A DNA stretch of 64,000 nucleotides from Arthrobacter sp. ISL-5 (GCF_018613835.1 NZ_JAGGPM010000012.1:1-64000), one strand, 5' to 3'. Counted from the first letter of the stretch, positions 45,137 through 54,042 are shown. Notes: generated by a model not told the origin, from the letters alone. Made by a program: numbers and translations.

Positions 45137-46750
45137 CTACTTTGCGGGGTTGTGGGTTCCGATCGGCACGAGCGTGAGGTCCGGATGGTTCTTCTCGATG
45201 CGGCGCAGGGCCCAGACGTCGTTGAACAGGGCGAGGTATTCGCCGTCGGACCGCAGCAGCACCTCAGCACCGACCACGTTGGCCAGCGCGGGCATGGCGT
45301 CCGCCGTCGAAATCCTTGCCATGGAATACGGGAGGCGCTCCAGCCGCATGGGTGCGCTGAAGTCGTGGGCCATGCGGTCCTCCACCACTTCGAACTGCAT
45401 GGGGCCGACGGCGGCAAGCACCGGCGCCTGGTCACCACGGACGTCGGAGCGGAGCACCTGGATGACGCCCTCGTGCTCGAGCTGCTCGATGCCGCGGCGG
45501 AACTGCTTGAAGCGGCTGGGGTCCTTGGAACGGGCCACCTGGAAGTGTTCCGGTGCGAACAGCGGGATCGCGGGGAATTCCACGGGCTCCTCGAGGAAGA
45601 GGCTGTCCCCCACCCGTAGCGAGGACGCGTTGACCAGGCCCACGACGTCGCCGGGGAAGGCCTCATCGATGACTTCGCGTTCGCGGCCGAACACCTGCTG
45701 CGCATACTTCGTGGCGAAGGACTTTCCCGTGCGCGTCTGCGTCACCACCATGCCGCGCTCGAACACGCCCGAGCAGACCCGGATGAATGCCACGTGGTCG
45801 CGGTGGGCCTTGTTCATGCCGGCCTGGACCTTGAAGACGAACCCGGCGAACGGGGAGTCCACCGCGCGCGGCTGGCCGTCCACGTCGGGGCGCGGCGCAG
45901 CGGGCGGGGCGAAGTCCACCAAGGCGTCCAGGATTTCCTTGACGCCGAAGTTCAGGGCCGCGGAGCTGAACAGGATGGGGGTGGCCTTGCCGGCGTGGAA
46001 GCTCTCCACGTTGAACTCGAGGTTGGATTCGATGACCAGCCCGGCTTCGTCCACAGCGTTGGACCAGTCATCGCCCTGGTTCGCCGCCGCTTCCTCGGGG
46101 GTGAAGTACTCGGTCAGTGCGATGTTCGCGCCGGCGTTGTTGCGCTGGAACCGGGCGAACCGGTCGTTGCGCAGGTCCCACACGCCGCGGAAGTCGCCCG
46201 AGATGCCCACGGCCCAGGTCAGCGGCATGGGCTGGAGCCCGGTGCGATCGGTGATCTCGTCCATGAGCGCCAGCGCGTCCAGGCCCGGGCGGTCCCACTT
46301 GTTGATGACGGTGATGATGGGCAGGTTCCGCTGCTTGCAGACCTCGAAGAGTTTCATGGTCTGCGTTTCCAGGCCCTTCGCCGCATCCACCAGCATCACT
46401 GCGCAGTCGACGGCGGCGAGCACCCGGTACGTGTCCTCCGAGAAGTCCGCGTGGCCCGGGGTGTCCAGCAGGTTGATCACGGTGTCGCGGTAGGAGAACT
46501 GGAGCGCCGCGGAGCTGATGGAAATGCCGCGGTCCTTTTCCATCTGCATCCAGTCGGACACTGTCTCCTTGCGGTTGGCCTTTCCGCTGGAGGCTCCAGC
46601 CGTGCCGATGACCTTGGCGTGCAGGGCTAGGGCCTCGGTGAGCGTGGACTTGCCGGCGTCCGGGTGTGAGATGACAGCGAACGTCCGGCGCCGGCCCGCC
46701 TGCTTGTGAATCTCATGGACTCGGGCGGGGCTGAGGACTTCTTGGGACAC
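45137..46750 (-). CDS. prfC: Peptide chain release factor 3
   Basis: A 537-residue GTPase that removes RF1/RF2 from ribosomes after termination. G motifs are SHPDAGKST (G1), DTPGHADFSEDTYR (G3) and NKWDRP (G4), with the RF3-type C-terminal domains intact. Length is standard. It begins a minus-strand pair with the fabF-like gene 157 bases downstream. Confidence 0.97.
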   Translation of the reverse strand: MSQEVLSPARVHEIHKQAGRRRTFAVISHPDAGKSTLTEALALHAKVIGTAGASSGKANRKETVSDWMQMEKDRGISISSAALQFSYRDTVINLLDTPGHADFSEDTYRVLAAVDCAVMLVDAAKGLETQTMKLFEVCKQRNLPIITVINKWDRPGLDALALMDEITDRTGLQPMPLTWAVGISGDFRGVWDLRNDRFARFQRNNAGANIALTEYFTPEEAAANQGDDWSNAVDEAGLVIESNLEFNVESFHAGKATPILFSSAALNFGVKEILDALVDFAPPAAPRPDVDGQPRAVDSPFAGFVFKVQAGMNKAHRDHVAFIRVCSGVFERGMVVTQTRTGKSFATKYAQQVFGREREVIDEAFPGDVVGLVNASSLRVGDSLFLEEPVEFPAIPLFAPEHFQVARSKDPSRFKQFRRGIEQLEHEGVIQVLRSDVRGDQAPVLAAVGPMQFEVVEDRMAHDFSAPMRLERLPYSMARISTADAMPALANVVGAEVLLRSDGEYLALFNDVWALRRIEKNHPDLTLVPIGTHNPAK

Positions 46751-47148
46751 GGTGCTACTTTCGCTGCGATCCGCGGAGGATCCTGGTTTCGGAAATATAT
46801 GCGGGGGGCTGAAAGGTCAGAAGCCCTGAAAAATCTGAGGCTTACGAGAATTCAGCTGCCGGGTGGCGGCGGGGAAAGCGCCAGCCAAGGCTTCAAGTTT
46901 ATCGCAGGGCCGGAAACCGTGCGGAAGGCGGGCCAAAAGTGGCCGTCCGCCGGCCGCCGTCGAACGCACTCCGGAGGGCTTCGCCGCAGGCCTCCGACGG
47001 GGCACTTTGAGGCTTGTCCCTGCGGTTGTTGCGGTAATCTACGTCTAGGATGGTGCATGCGGGAAACCGAGTACTTTTGATCCTGCCGGCGGACTCGTGA
47101 AAACCGGCATACCTGCAGGCCCGCCCTGCACCTTTGAAGGGAATGTAT
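46751..47148. other. Intergenic region between divergent prfC and disA
   Basis: These 398 bases carry both promoters. I see only a modest hairpin (CGGAGG/CCTCCG, 46972-46996) and other GC-rich stems that could form a disA leader. There is no convincing gene, and no promoter I would place with confidence. Confidence 0.5.
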
Positions 47149-48225
47149 ATGGCTCGCAGCCCTGAAGAATCGCTGAAAGCGACTTTGGGGAGGGTGGCCC
47201 CGGGAACCCCGTTGCGGGACGGCCTGGAACGCATTCTCCGCGGACGCACCGGCGCATTGATTGTGCTGGGATCGGACAGGACCATCGAATCGATCTGTTC
47301 CGGCGGCTTCGACATCGGCATCGACTTCTCCCCCACGCGGCTGCGCGAGCTGGCCAAGATGGACGGCGCCATCATCTGCGACAGGGACGCCGGGAACATC
47401 CTCCGCGCCGCAGTCCAGCTCGTCCCGGACTCAAGCATTGAAACGCAGGAATCCGGCACCCGCCACAGGACCGCGGAACGCGTCGCCATCCAGACCGGCG
47501 TCCCGGTGATCTCGGTGAGCCAGTCCATGCAGATCATCGCGCTCTACGTGAACGGACTGCGGCACGTGCTGGAGGGCTCGGAGAAAGTCCTCGCCCGCGC
47601 CAACCAGGCCCTCGCCACGCTGGAACGCTACCGCTCCCGGCTGGACCAGGTCACCAGTTCGCTCTCCGCCCTGGAAATCGAGGCCATGGTGACCGTGCGC
47701 GACGTCGCCGTCACGCTGCAGCGCCAGGAAATGGTACGCCGGATCTCCGAGGAGATCTCGCAGTACGTGCTGGAGCTCGGCGAGGACGGCAGGCTCCTGT
47801 CCCTACAGCTGGACGAGCTCACGGTGGGCCGCGGGCCCGGCAGCGACATCATCATCCGCGACTACGCCGGGCCGAACGCCTCCCCGGAGGACATCGACGG
47901 CGCCGTCAACGCCCTGCTCAGCCTGGGCCCCACCGAGCTGATCGACCTCGGCAAGATCGCCGGGATCATCGGCTTCGCCGGCGGCGTGGACACGCTCGAC
48001 GCCGTGGTGCAGCCGAGGGGCTACCGCCTGCTCTCCGGGCTCAAGGCTGTCCCGAAGGCCGTGGCGGACCGGCTCGTGGACCACTTCGGCGGGCTGCAGC
48101 ACCTCATGGCCGCGAGTATCGACGACCTCATGACCGTGGACGGCATCGGCGACCAGCGCGCCCGCACGGTCCGCGAGGGCCTCAGCCGCATGGCGGAAGC
48201 CAGCCTCCTGGACCGCTTCCTCTAA
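47149..48225 (+). CDS. disA: DNA integrity scanning diadenylate cyclase DisA
   Basis: A 358-residue enzyme that makes cyclic di-AMP from two ATP while scanning DNA for branched structures. The N-terminal DAC domain has Asp72-Gly73-Ala74 (DGA) and Arg105-His106-Arg107 (RHR), a helical spine follows (about 150-280), and the C-terminal RuvA-like helix-hairpin-helix is around TVDGIGDQRARTVREGL. ATG 47149 is chosen because GAAGGG lies 7 bases upstream; a frame-open ATG at 47134 lacks this. Confidence 0.97.
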   Translation: MARSPEESLKATLGRVAPGTPLRDGLERILRGRTGALIVLGSDRTIESICSGGFDIGIDFSPTRLRELAKMDGAIICDRDAGNILRAAVQLVPDSSIETQESGTRHRTAERVAIQTGVPVISVSQSMQIIALYVNGLRHVLEGSEKVLARANQALATLERYRSRLDQVTSSLSALEIEAMVTVRDVAVTLQRQEMVRRISEEISQYVLELGEDGRLLSLQLDELTVGRGPGSDIIIRDYAGPNASPEDIDGAVNALLSLGPTELIDLGKIAGIIGFAGGVDTLDAVVQPRGYRLLSGLKAVPKAVADRLVDHFGGLQHLMAASIDDLMTVDGIGDQRARTVREGLSRMAEASLLDRFL

Positions 48226-48227
48226 AC

Positions 48228-48297
48228 CCCCAACGATTGCTCCGCAACTGCCCTTTTGGGCGCCCATAAGGGCAGTTATGGAGCAACGGATGCTTGG
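48228..48297. repeat. 70-bp long hairpin element after disA
   Basis: The arms share TTGCTCC-N2-AACTGCCCTT around a 13-base loop containing the palindrome GGGCGCCC, and outer CCCAA/TTGGG also pair. The left arm matches the element at the window start (1-43) at 21 of 22 bases, so this is a dispersed family. It lies between convergent genes and probably acts as terminator. Confidence 0.85.
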
Positions 48298-48312
48298 GCG
48301 TGCTGGGCGCCG

Positions 48313-49086
48313 TCAGTTCAGCTGGAAGACCGCCGGCGGGCTGACCTTGGCGCCGAGCTTGGCGATGAACACGTAGTATCCGCTGCCGGCGCTTGACCCC
48401 TCGGAGATTTTCTCGCAGCCCTGCACCGATCGGCTGCGCGACCACGGGAAGTTCGCCGTCTCGCTCTTGCCGGGGGCGATGGTCTTCACGAGGTCGTCGC
48501 TGGAGGCCTGGCAGTCTCCGGACGAGAAGATCCGGTCCGAGCCGCTGGTGACCAGGAACTCCATCTGCGACGTGCCGATGTTCACCTTGCACGGTAGTTT
48601 CCCGCCGTTCGTGACCTTCAGGGTCAGCACCGGCTTTTCCTCCGGGCCGTAGGAAGCCTTGTTCGTGGCGGCTGTGACGGTCACCAGCTTCTGGTCACAG
48701 GTAGGCGAGGCCGACGGCGTGGCTGAGGGGCTCGCGGACGGCGCCGCCGCCGTCTGGCCGCCGGTGGGCTGCGGAGTGCTTCCACCCTCCGTGGAGGCCA
48801 CCTGCTCCGTTTTGGCGCTGACAGCGGCGGACACTGTGGCAACACCGCCGGCGATCAGGCCCAGGACCAGCAGCAGCGCGCCGCCGGCGAACAGCCGACG
48901 ACGGCGGTACACGGCAGGGCTCGGTTTCCGCACGGTCCGGGGGCGCGGACCGGCAGTGTTTTTTCCCGCGGTGTCTTTTCCCGCGGTTCGCCCGGCCGGC
49001 GCCTTCGCTGCCGGTTTCTTCTTCATCGCCGATTTCTGCGCCGGAACCCGGCCCGCGCCGGATGTCGGATCGTCTTGCCTACCCAT
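48313..49086 (-). CDS. Hypothetical membrane-anchored exported protein
   Basis: A 257-residue protein with a Lys/Arg/Ala-rich cytoplasmic N-terminus (about 1-62), one membrane helix (about 65-88), a Ser/Thr/Pro/Ala linker (95-128), and an extracytoplasmic domain (about 130-257). That domain has four cysteines that may form two disulfides (TCDQK, LPCKV, GDCQA, QGCEK). The domain looks like a small beta-sandwich (LTLKVTNGGKLPCKVNIG). No family is recognised. Confidence 0.75.
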   Translation of the reverse strand: MGRQDDPTSGAGRVPAQKSAMKKKPAAKAPAGRTAGKDTAGKNTAGPRPRTVRKPSPAVYRRRRLFAGGALLLVLGLIAGGVATVSAAVSAKTEQVASTEGGSTPQPTGGQTAAAPSASPSATPSASPTCDQKLVTVTAATNKASYGPEEKPVLTLKVTNGGKLPCKVNIGTSQMEFLVTSGSDRIFSSGDCQASSDDLVKTIAPGKSETANFPWSRSRSVQGCEKISEGSSAGSGYYVFIAKLGAKVSPPAVFQLN

Positions 49087-49250
49087 CCTTCTAGGCTAGA
49101 GAACGGCCGGGTTTATGGAGTTCCACCACGCCGGACCCAGGACCAGCCATGTCCAATTCGTTGCTCAATTTCCGTGACAAACTCTCAGCAGGCTTACTAA
49201 AATTGAATCCCGGTTACCACTTACCGGGTCCTAGTAGGAGAGGACCACTG

Positions 49251-49715
49251 ATGGAAAATCATGTGTCTGTCGGTCATCTTGAACGCGTCCTGCTGCCGCT
49301 GACTTTTGGAAAGCATCAGAGCCACGGAACGGAGTTCACAGTTCTCGCCGTTGAGATCTGGAACACCGGCATCGTGGTCAATCTGCACCTTGCATCAACC
49401 AACGGCTCCGAGCCCCACACCCCGGAAATTGCCATCCACGATCACTTCGGCACGGAGTACCGGCTGGATGAGGTTGCCACCGTCGGCGCCCGTCAGTTGC
49501 AGTTCTTTGCTCCGTCGATTCCCGAAGGGACGCGGAGCCTGACCATCCGCTGCGCGGATCCGGACGGTGCCAGCTTTGTGGTCGCGCTTGCCGTGCCAGC
49601 CGCCAACGGCCGGGGAGGCGAGACGCTTCACGGCCACGTGAAACGCCTGCCGGCACGGCCCAACGGGACACGGCCCAACGGAATAGACCCGGACATGCAT
49701 CAGGAAGCCAGCTGA
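49251..49715 (+). CDS. Hypothetical protein
   Basis: A 154-residue soluble protein of beta-rich appearance (EFTVLAVEIWNTGIVVNLHLAST, EIAIHDHFGTEYRLDEV, TRSLTIRCADPDG). ATG 49251 with GGAGAGG upstream is preferred to the longer frame from 49149. No signal peptide and no recognised domain; the fold could be immunoglobulin-like. It lies 105 bases before the mutY coding frame on the same strand. Confidence 0.7.
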   Translation: MENHVSVGHLERVLLPLTFGKHQSHGTEFTVLAVEIWNTGIVVNLHLASTNGSEPHTPEIAIHDHFGTEYRLDEVATVGARQLQFFAPSIPEGTRSLTIRCADPDGASFVVALAVPAANGRGGETLHGHVKRLPARPNGTRPNGIDPDMHQEAS

Positions 49716-49820
49716 CAAAGCACCGGTCGGCACGGCCGGAGCGGATTCAACTAGAGTGTTGGCATCAAAACCACAACCGATTACTCCGCCGCGTCCACGG
49801 ACGCCCCTGCCGACACAGAG

Positions 49821-50747
49821 CTGTCAGCGATCCACCGAGCCCTGGAAGACTGGTTCGCGGACGAAGCAAGGGCCTTGCCGTGGAGATCGCCCGACTGCTC
49901 TCCGTGGGGTGTGCTGGTGAGCGAAATAATGCTCCAGCAGACCCCCGTGGTGCGGGTTCTCCCGGTCTGGGAAGAGTGGCTGCGGCGCTGGCCCGACCCC
50001 GCCGCACTGGCCGGCGAACCGGCAGGTGAAGCCGTCCGTGCCTGGGGCCGGCTTGGCTACCCGCGGCGTGCCCTCCGGCTGCACGGCGCGGCCCTTGCGA
50101 TCGTGCAGGACCACGGCGGCGAGGTTCCCGGGGACTACTCCGAGCTACTCGGCCTGCCGGGCGTGGGCGGCTACACGGCGGCCGCGGTCGCCGCCTTTGC
50201 CTTCGGGCGGCGCGAAACAGTGGTCGACACCAACATCCGGCGCGTCCACGCGCGCCTCTTTTCGGGCAGCGCGCTGCCGGCTCCGGCGCTGACGGCCGCG
50301 GAAATCCGGCTGGCCGCCGAACTGCTGCCGGACGACGTCGGCAGTTCCGTCCGCTGGAACGCTTCAGTCATGGAACTGGGGGCGCTGGTCTGCACTGCGC
50401 GTGCGCCCAAATGCGCCGCGTGTCCGGTGCGGAAGCGGTGCGCGTGGCTGGCGGCGGGCGAGCCGCCGCCGTCGTACACGCCCAAGGGCCAGGCCTGGCA
50501 CGGCACCGACCGCCAGGTCCGTGGCGGCGTGATGGCCGTCTTGCGGCTGGCCGACGCGCCGGTGCCGGCGGAGATGTTCCAGCAGGCGCCGGCGGACCTC
50601 GGTTTCGAGGCCACCGGCATCGGCGTCCCGCTCGCCGCGCTGCACCGTTTGAACTGCGCGCCTGAGCAGCTGGAGCGGGCACTGGCAGGGCTGCTGGAAG
50701 ACGGCCTCGCCGAGCTGCATCAGGGCGGGTACAGGCTGCCGGCTTAA
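49821..50747 (+). CDS. mutY: A/G-specific adenine glycosylase MutY, start codon uncertain
   Basis: Base-excision enzyme that removes adenine opposite 8-oxoguanine. It has EIMLQQTPVVRV (catalytic Glu), the helix-hairpin-helix LPGVGGYTAAAVAAFAFG with the following VDTNIRRV, and four Fe-S cysteines (Cys-x6-Cys-x2-Cys-x5-Cys: CTARAPKCAACPVRKRC). The conserved N-terminus (IHRALEDWFADEARALPWR) is encoded from 49830, yet the frame has no ATG, GTG or TTG between the stop at 49752 and a TTG at 49875 that would cut it off. The CTG at 49821 is used here as a placeholder; ATC 49764 or a nearby indel are alternatives. Confidence 0.85.
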   Translation: MSAIHRALEDWFADEARALPWRSPDCSPWGVLVSEIMLQQTPVVRVLPVWEEWLRRWPDPAALAGEPAGEAVRAWGRLGYPRRALRLHGAALAIVQDHGGEVPGDYSELLGLPGVGGYTAAAVAAFAFGRRETVVDTNIRRVHARLFSGSALPAPALTAAEIRLAAELLPDDVGSSVRWNASVMELGALVCTARAPKCAACPVRKRCAWLAAGEPPPSYTPKGQAWHGTDRQVRGGVMAVLRLADAPVPAEMFQQAPADLGFEATGIGVPLAALHRLNCAPEQLERALAGLLEDGLAELHQGGYRLPA

Positions 50748-50869
50748 CCTGTGCTCCGGGCCGGCTTTTATCTCAAATTGGCCGTCGTTCCGGTGCCAGG
50801 GGTAACGATGTCTGCACCAGTTTCCGCCTAGCGGTCCGCACACCATTGGGCCGGATCTACCCTGAAGTT

Positions 50870-51574
50870 ATGGGCAAGGCAAAGGTACTTCTGGCCACAT
50901 TTGCGACGACGGTGCTGGTCTCCGGATGCCACATATTCGAGGTGGCGTGCCCGGCAATCGCCCAGGCGTCAGGGGTGTCGGTGACGGTGGCGGCCAGCTA
51001 CGCCCCGGCTGTGAAGACCCTCCACCTACAGGCGTGCCAGGAGGGCGTATGCAGGGAGAGCGACCTGGTGCTGGTGCCGGGCAGCATTTCCGTGGACTTG
51101 GGCTGCGTGCCCTACCTTCCGGAGCCCGGTGTTCCGAAGCCTGGCGATCCGGGGCAAAGCGTTCCGGGCGCTCCGGGGCAGGGGGTTCCGGGGCAGGTCG
51201 TTCCGGAGCCCGCTGTTCCGGGGACCGCCGTTCCAGCGCCCGTCGTTCCAGTGCCCCCCGTTCCGCCGACCGCTATTCCAGTGCCCCCGGTTCCGCCGAC
51301 CGACGTTCCGGAGCACGGCGACCGCGGACCGGACCGCCCGTGCTCAGCCACGGCGTCGCCTGACGGGACCAAACGGGGAATGCTCATGCTGGATATCCTG
51401 ACGGAGTCGCCCATGGACGTTACGGCCTCCGGAACTTCCATTGACGGAACTCCCCTGCCGGTGCGGACGCTGCGCTTCACTCCGAGGGGCGACTACCCGT
51501 TCGGCGAGCCGTGCGGGCGGTTTGTCTCCGCTTCGGTGGTACTGGATGAGACCGGCCTCCGCCAGGACCGATAG
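50870..51574 (+). CDS. Lipoprotein with Pro/Val pentapeptide repeats
   Basis: A 234-residue exported protein. The signal peptide ends in lipobox VSGC, so it is lipid-anchored. After a first domain (about 22-82, with four cysteines) comes a low-complexity tract of about 70 residues built on VPxPx/VPGxx pentapeptides, encoded by an obvious 15-base periodicity around GTTCC (51114-51315). A C-terminal domain follows (about 155-234). The repeat probably forms an extended spacer across the wall. Function unknown; the Shine-Dalgarno site is weak. Confidence 0.75.
   Translation: MGKAKVLLATFATTVLVSGCHIFEVACPAIAQASGVSVTVAASYAPAVKTLHLQACQEGVCRESDLVLVPGSISVDLGCVPYLPEPGVPKPGDPGQSVPGAPGQGVPGQVVPEPAVPGTAVPAPVVPVPPVPPTAIPVPPVPPTDVPEHGDRGPDRPCSATASPDGTKRGMLMLDILTESPMDVTASGTSIDGTPLPVRTLRFTPRGDYPFGEPCGRFVSASVVLDETGLRQDR
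51114..51315 (+). repeat. 15-base periodic coding repeat (VPxPx)
   Basis: GTTCC recurs about every 15 bases, encoding degenerate VPEP/VPGQ/VPVP pentapeptides within the lipoprotein gene. Such tracts change length by slippage in whole-codon steps. Confidence 0.8.
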
Positions 51575-51641
51575 GCTGCCAAGCTGCTAGGCCTCGAGAC
51601 CGCCAGGTGTCAGGGCCGCCAGGGCGTTCTTGAGGGGCAGT

Positions 51642-52415
51642 TCAGGGTTCCCCGAAGCCCGCCCTCACCAGGCCGGCCACATACGCCACGGCGCGTTCCG
51701 CATCCGGGCCGGACGCTTCCACATGGAGCACCGAGCCCTTTCCTGCCCCCAGCGTCATGAGCCCCGTCATGGAGGCGCCATCGACGCCGTTCACCGTCAC
51801 CTCGGCGTCGAGCCCGGCAAGGCCTCCGGCGATCTTTGCCGCGGGCCGGGCGTGCATGCCGGCCAGGTTGACGAGTTCAAAGTCGCCGCTGGCGTCCGGA
51901 ACCGCGGGAACCGCTGCGGCTACGGAACCTCCCGCCTGGGGGGGTCCTGCGCGGGCCACTCCGGCTGCGCGGACGCCGGAACCTGCGGCAACGTGTGCGG
52001 CCGACGGAATATGCTCCTCGTCCTTCGGCCGTGAGGCGGGGTAGCCGTGGGTCGCCTCGGCCGCCCGCTTGACTGCGTGGACGCTGGCGCCGCCCTGTGC
52101 GGCCACGGCGGCCGCCACGAGGCCTTCCACAATGGGCGCATCGGCGAGCAGCACGGTGCCGGGCCCTTCCGCGAATTCCAACGCCGATTCAGCGGTCATG
52201 ACGGCCGATCCGAGGTCGGTGAGCACCACAACGCCTTCGCCGCCGGCCGCGAGTTCTAAGGCGGACATCACCTTTTCCAGGCTGGTGCCGATCCGGCCGT
52301 CCGAGGTCCCCCCGGCCGGGACCATCATGACGTCCGGCGCCATCTGGGCTGCCAGTTCCACAGCGCCGTCGGCGATCTTTTCACTATGGGAAACCACAAC
52401 GATCCGCACTGTCAC
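51642..52415 (-). CDS. dhaM: Dihydroxyacetone kinase phosphotransfer subunit DhaM (EIIA-HPr fusion)
   Basis: A 257-residue PTS-type phosphocarrier that rephosphorylates ADP on DhaL. The N-terminal EIIA-mannose-like domain (1-130) has phospho-His10 in VVVSHSEKIADG. After an Ala/Gly/Pro linker comes an HPr domain (about 178-257) with His188 in NLAGMHARPA. The enzyme I domain found in E. coli DhaM is absent. GTG start overlapping the dhaL stop by 4 bases. The long upstream open frame is rejected. It needs enzyme I from elsewhere in the genome. Confidence 0.92.
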   Translation of the reverse strand: MTVRIVVVSHSEKIADGAVELAAQMAPDVMMVPAGGTSDGRIGTSLEKVMSALELAAGGEGVVVLTDLGSAVMTAESALEFAEGPGTVLLADAPIVEGLVAAAVAAQGGASVHAVKRAAEATHGYPASRPKDEEHIPSAAHVAAGSGVRAAGVARAGPPQAGGSVAAAVPAVPDASGDFELVNLAGMHARPAAKIAGGLAGLDAEVTVNGVDGASMTGLMTLGAGKGSVLHVEASGPDAERAVAYVAGLVRAGFGEP

Positions 52416-53038
52416 GCGGCGGCTCCCGCTGCGGCGCGGAGGATCAGGGCGCTCGAGGCCGCCCCGGGATCGCGATGGCCGGCGCTTCGTTCGCCAAGGT
52501 AGCTGGCCCTGCCCTTGCGTGCTACGAGGGGATCGGTGGCCACGGCCCCAGCCTCGGCGGCCTCCGCCGCGGCAATCAACACGGCAAGGGTGTCGCCGTC
52601 GGCGGCTGCTGCGGCGGCAGCTTCGACGGCGGGGGTCCACGCATCGACCATGGTTTTGTCTCCGGACTCAGCCTTGCCCCGGGCAACGATGCCGTCCCGG
52701 GCAGCGCCAAGCGCCGCAGCGAGCGCGGCAGCATCGACGTAGGCCGCGTCGCCGAGCGAGGTGCCGGCGCGCAGGAACGCCGTGCCGTAGAGCGGACCGG
52801 CCGCGCCGCCCACCTTCGACATCAATGCCATGGCCGTCAGTTTGAGCGCAGCCCCCGGGGTTTCCGGCGGGTTTTCAGCCAGCTTGTCCAATACCGCCTG
52901 GAAGCCGCGGTCCATGTTCTCCCCGTGATCCGAATCGCCGATGGCCCGGTCCAGTTCGATGAGCCACACCCGGTGCTCCGCCATCGCCTGCGCAGAGAGC
53001 GTCAGCCATTTCACGGCCCAGTTGACGTCCAGCCCCAC
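52412..53038 (-). CDS. dhaL: Dihydroxyacetone kinase ADP-binding subunit DhaL
   Basis: A 208-residue all-helical subunit that holds ADP/ATP as a cofactor. Asp ligands for Mg lie in AIGDSDHGENMDRGF, and the nucleotide-binding GGAAGPLYGTAF loop is present. It transfers phosphate from DhaM to dihydroxyacetone bound on DhaK. It starts 2 bases after dhaK, in the order dhaK-dhaL-dhaM. Confidence 0.94.
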   Translation of the reverse strand: MGLDVNWAVKWLTLSAQAMAEHRVWLIELDRAIGDSDHGENMDRGFQAVLDKLAENPPETPGAALKLTAMALMSKVGGAAGPLYGTAFLRAGTSLGDAAYVDAAALAAALGAARDGIVARGKAESGDKTMVDAWTPAVEAAAAAAADGDTLAVLIAAAEAAEAGAVATDPLVARKGRASYLGERSAGHRDPGAASSALILRAAAGAAA

Positions 53039-53040
53039 GG

Positions 53041-54042
53041 CTACATGCCCCAGCGGAGGGCAGCGGTGTGCACGGGCGCATCCCAGAGGGCCGTCAGTTC
53101 GTCATCAAGCCGGAGCACCGAGATGGAGCAGCCCTGCATCTCAAGGGACGTTATGTAGTTCCCGACGAGTGAACGCTCCACGGTGGCTCCCCTATCCGCC
53201 AAGACCTGCGCGGCCCGGCGGTAGACAATGTAGAGCTCGCTCAGCGGAGTTCCGCCCATGCCGTTGACGAACAGCAGGACCTTGTCTCCGGAAGCCACTC
53301 CGAGGTCGCCGAGTACGGGATCCAGAAGACGGTCCGTGATGGCGTCGGCTCCTTCCATGGCGATCCGGTGCCGCCCCGGTTCACCGTGGATTCCAATGCC
53401 GATCTCGATCTCGTCATCCTTGAGGTCGAAGCTCGGGGAACCAGCATGCGGGACGGTACACGCGGAGAGCGCGACACCCATTGTGCGCACGTTCTGGTTC
53501 ACCCGGTCCCCGATGGCCGCAACGGCATCAAGGTCATCGCCCCGCTCAGCTGCGGCGCCGGCGATCTTCTCGACCAGGACCGTGCCGCCCACCCCCCGGC
53601 GGCCGGCAGTGTAGAGGGAGTCCTCCACCGCGACGTCGTCATTGACCAGCACGGTGCGGATTTCCACGCCCTCCGCCTGTGCCATCTCCGCCGCCGTCTC
53701 GAAATTAAGGACGTCGCCGGTGTAGTTCTTGACGATGTGGACTACGCCGGCGCCGGAGTTGACGGCCAGTGTGGCAGGGATGATCTGGTCCGGCGTGGGC
53801 GACGTAAAGACGGCGCCGGGCACAGCGGCGTCGAGCATTCCCAGCCCGACGAAGCCGGCATGGAGGGGTTCGTGCCCGCTGCCGCCGCCGGATACCAGGC
53901 CTACTTTCCCCGCCACGGGGGCATCCCGGCGGGTAACGAACTTCGGGTCTGCGCTGACGGTCACGAGGTCGGCATGGGCGAGCCCAAATCCTTCCACTGA
54001 TTCGTCCACCACAGCGCGGGGGTCATTGATGAGCTTTTTCAC
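53041..54042 (-). CDS. dhaK: Dihydroxyacetone kinase substrate-binding subunit DhaK
   Basis: A 333-residue subunit that binds dihydroxyacetone covalently through a histidine hemiaminal, here His219 in GIGIHGEPG. The conserved [17 protein letters not shown] and [11 protein letters not shown] motifs are present. GTG start after CAGGAG. The PTS-dependent kinase turns dihydroxyacetone from glycerol or related compounds into dihydroxyacetone phosphate. Confidence 0.95.
   Translation of the reverse strand: MKKLINDPRAVVDESVEGFGLAHADLVTVSADPKFVTRRDAPVAGKVGLVSGGGSGHEPLHAGFVGLGMLDAAVPGAVFTSPTPDQIIPATLAVNSGAGVVHIVKNYTGDVLNFETAAEMAQAEGVEIRTVLVNDDVAVEDSLYTAGRRGVGGTVLVEKIAGAAAERGDDLDAVAAIGDRVNQNVRTMGVALSACTVPHAGSPSFDLKDDEIEIGIGIHGEPGRHRIAMEGADAITDRLLDPVLGDLGVASGDKVLLFVNGMGGTPLSELYIVYRRAAQVLADRGATVERSLVGNYITSLEMQGCSISVLRLDDELTALWDAPVHTAALRWGM

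Noticed and set aside
44980..45705. N-terminal extension of the fabF-like frame
   Set aside because: It overlaps prfC on the same strand in another frame and is Ser/Arg/Pro-rich. KAS homology begins at 44979, where a ribosome site is present.
46706..47080. Open frames in the prfC-disA gap
   Set aside because: Both strands have short frames but none has a ribosome site or conserved content. The region is more likely promoters and leader.
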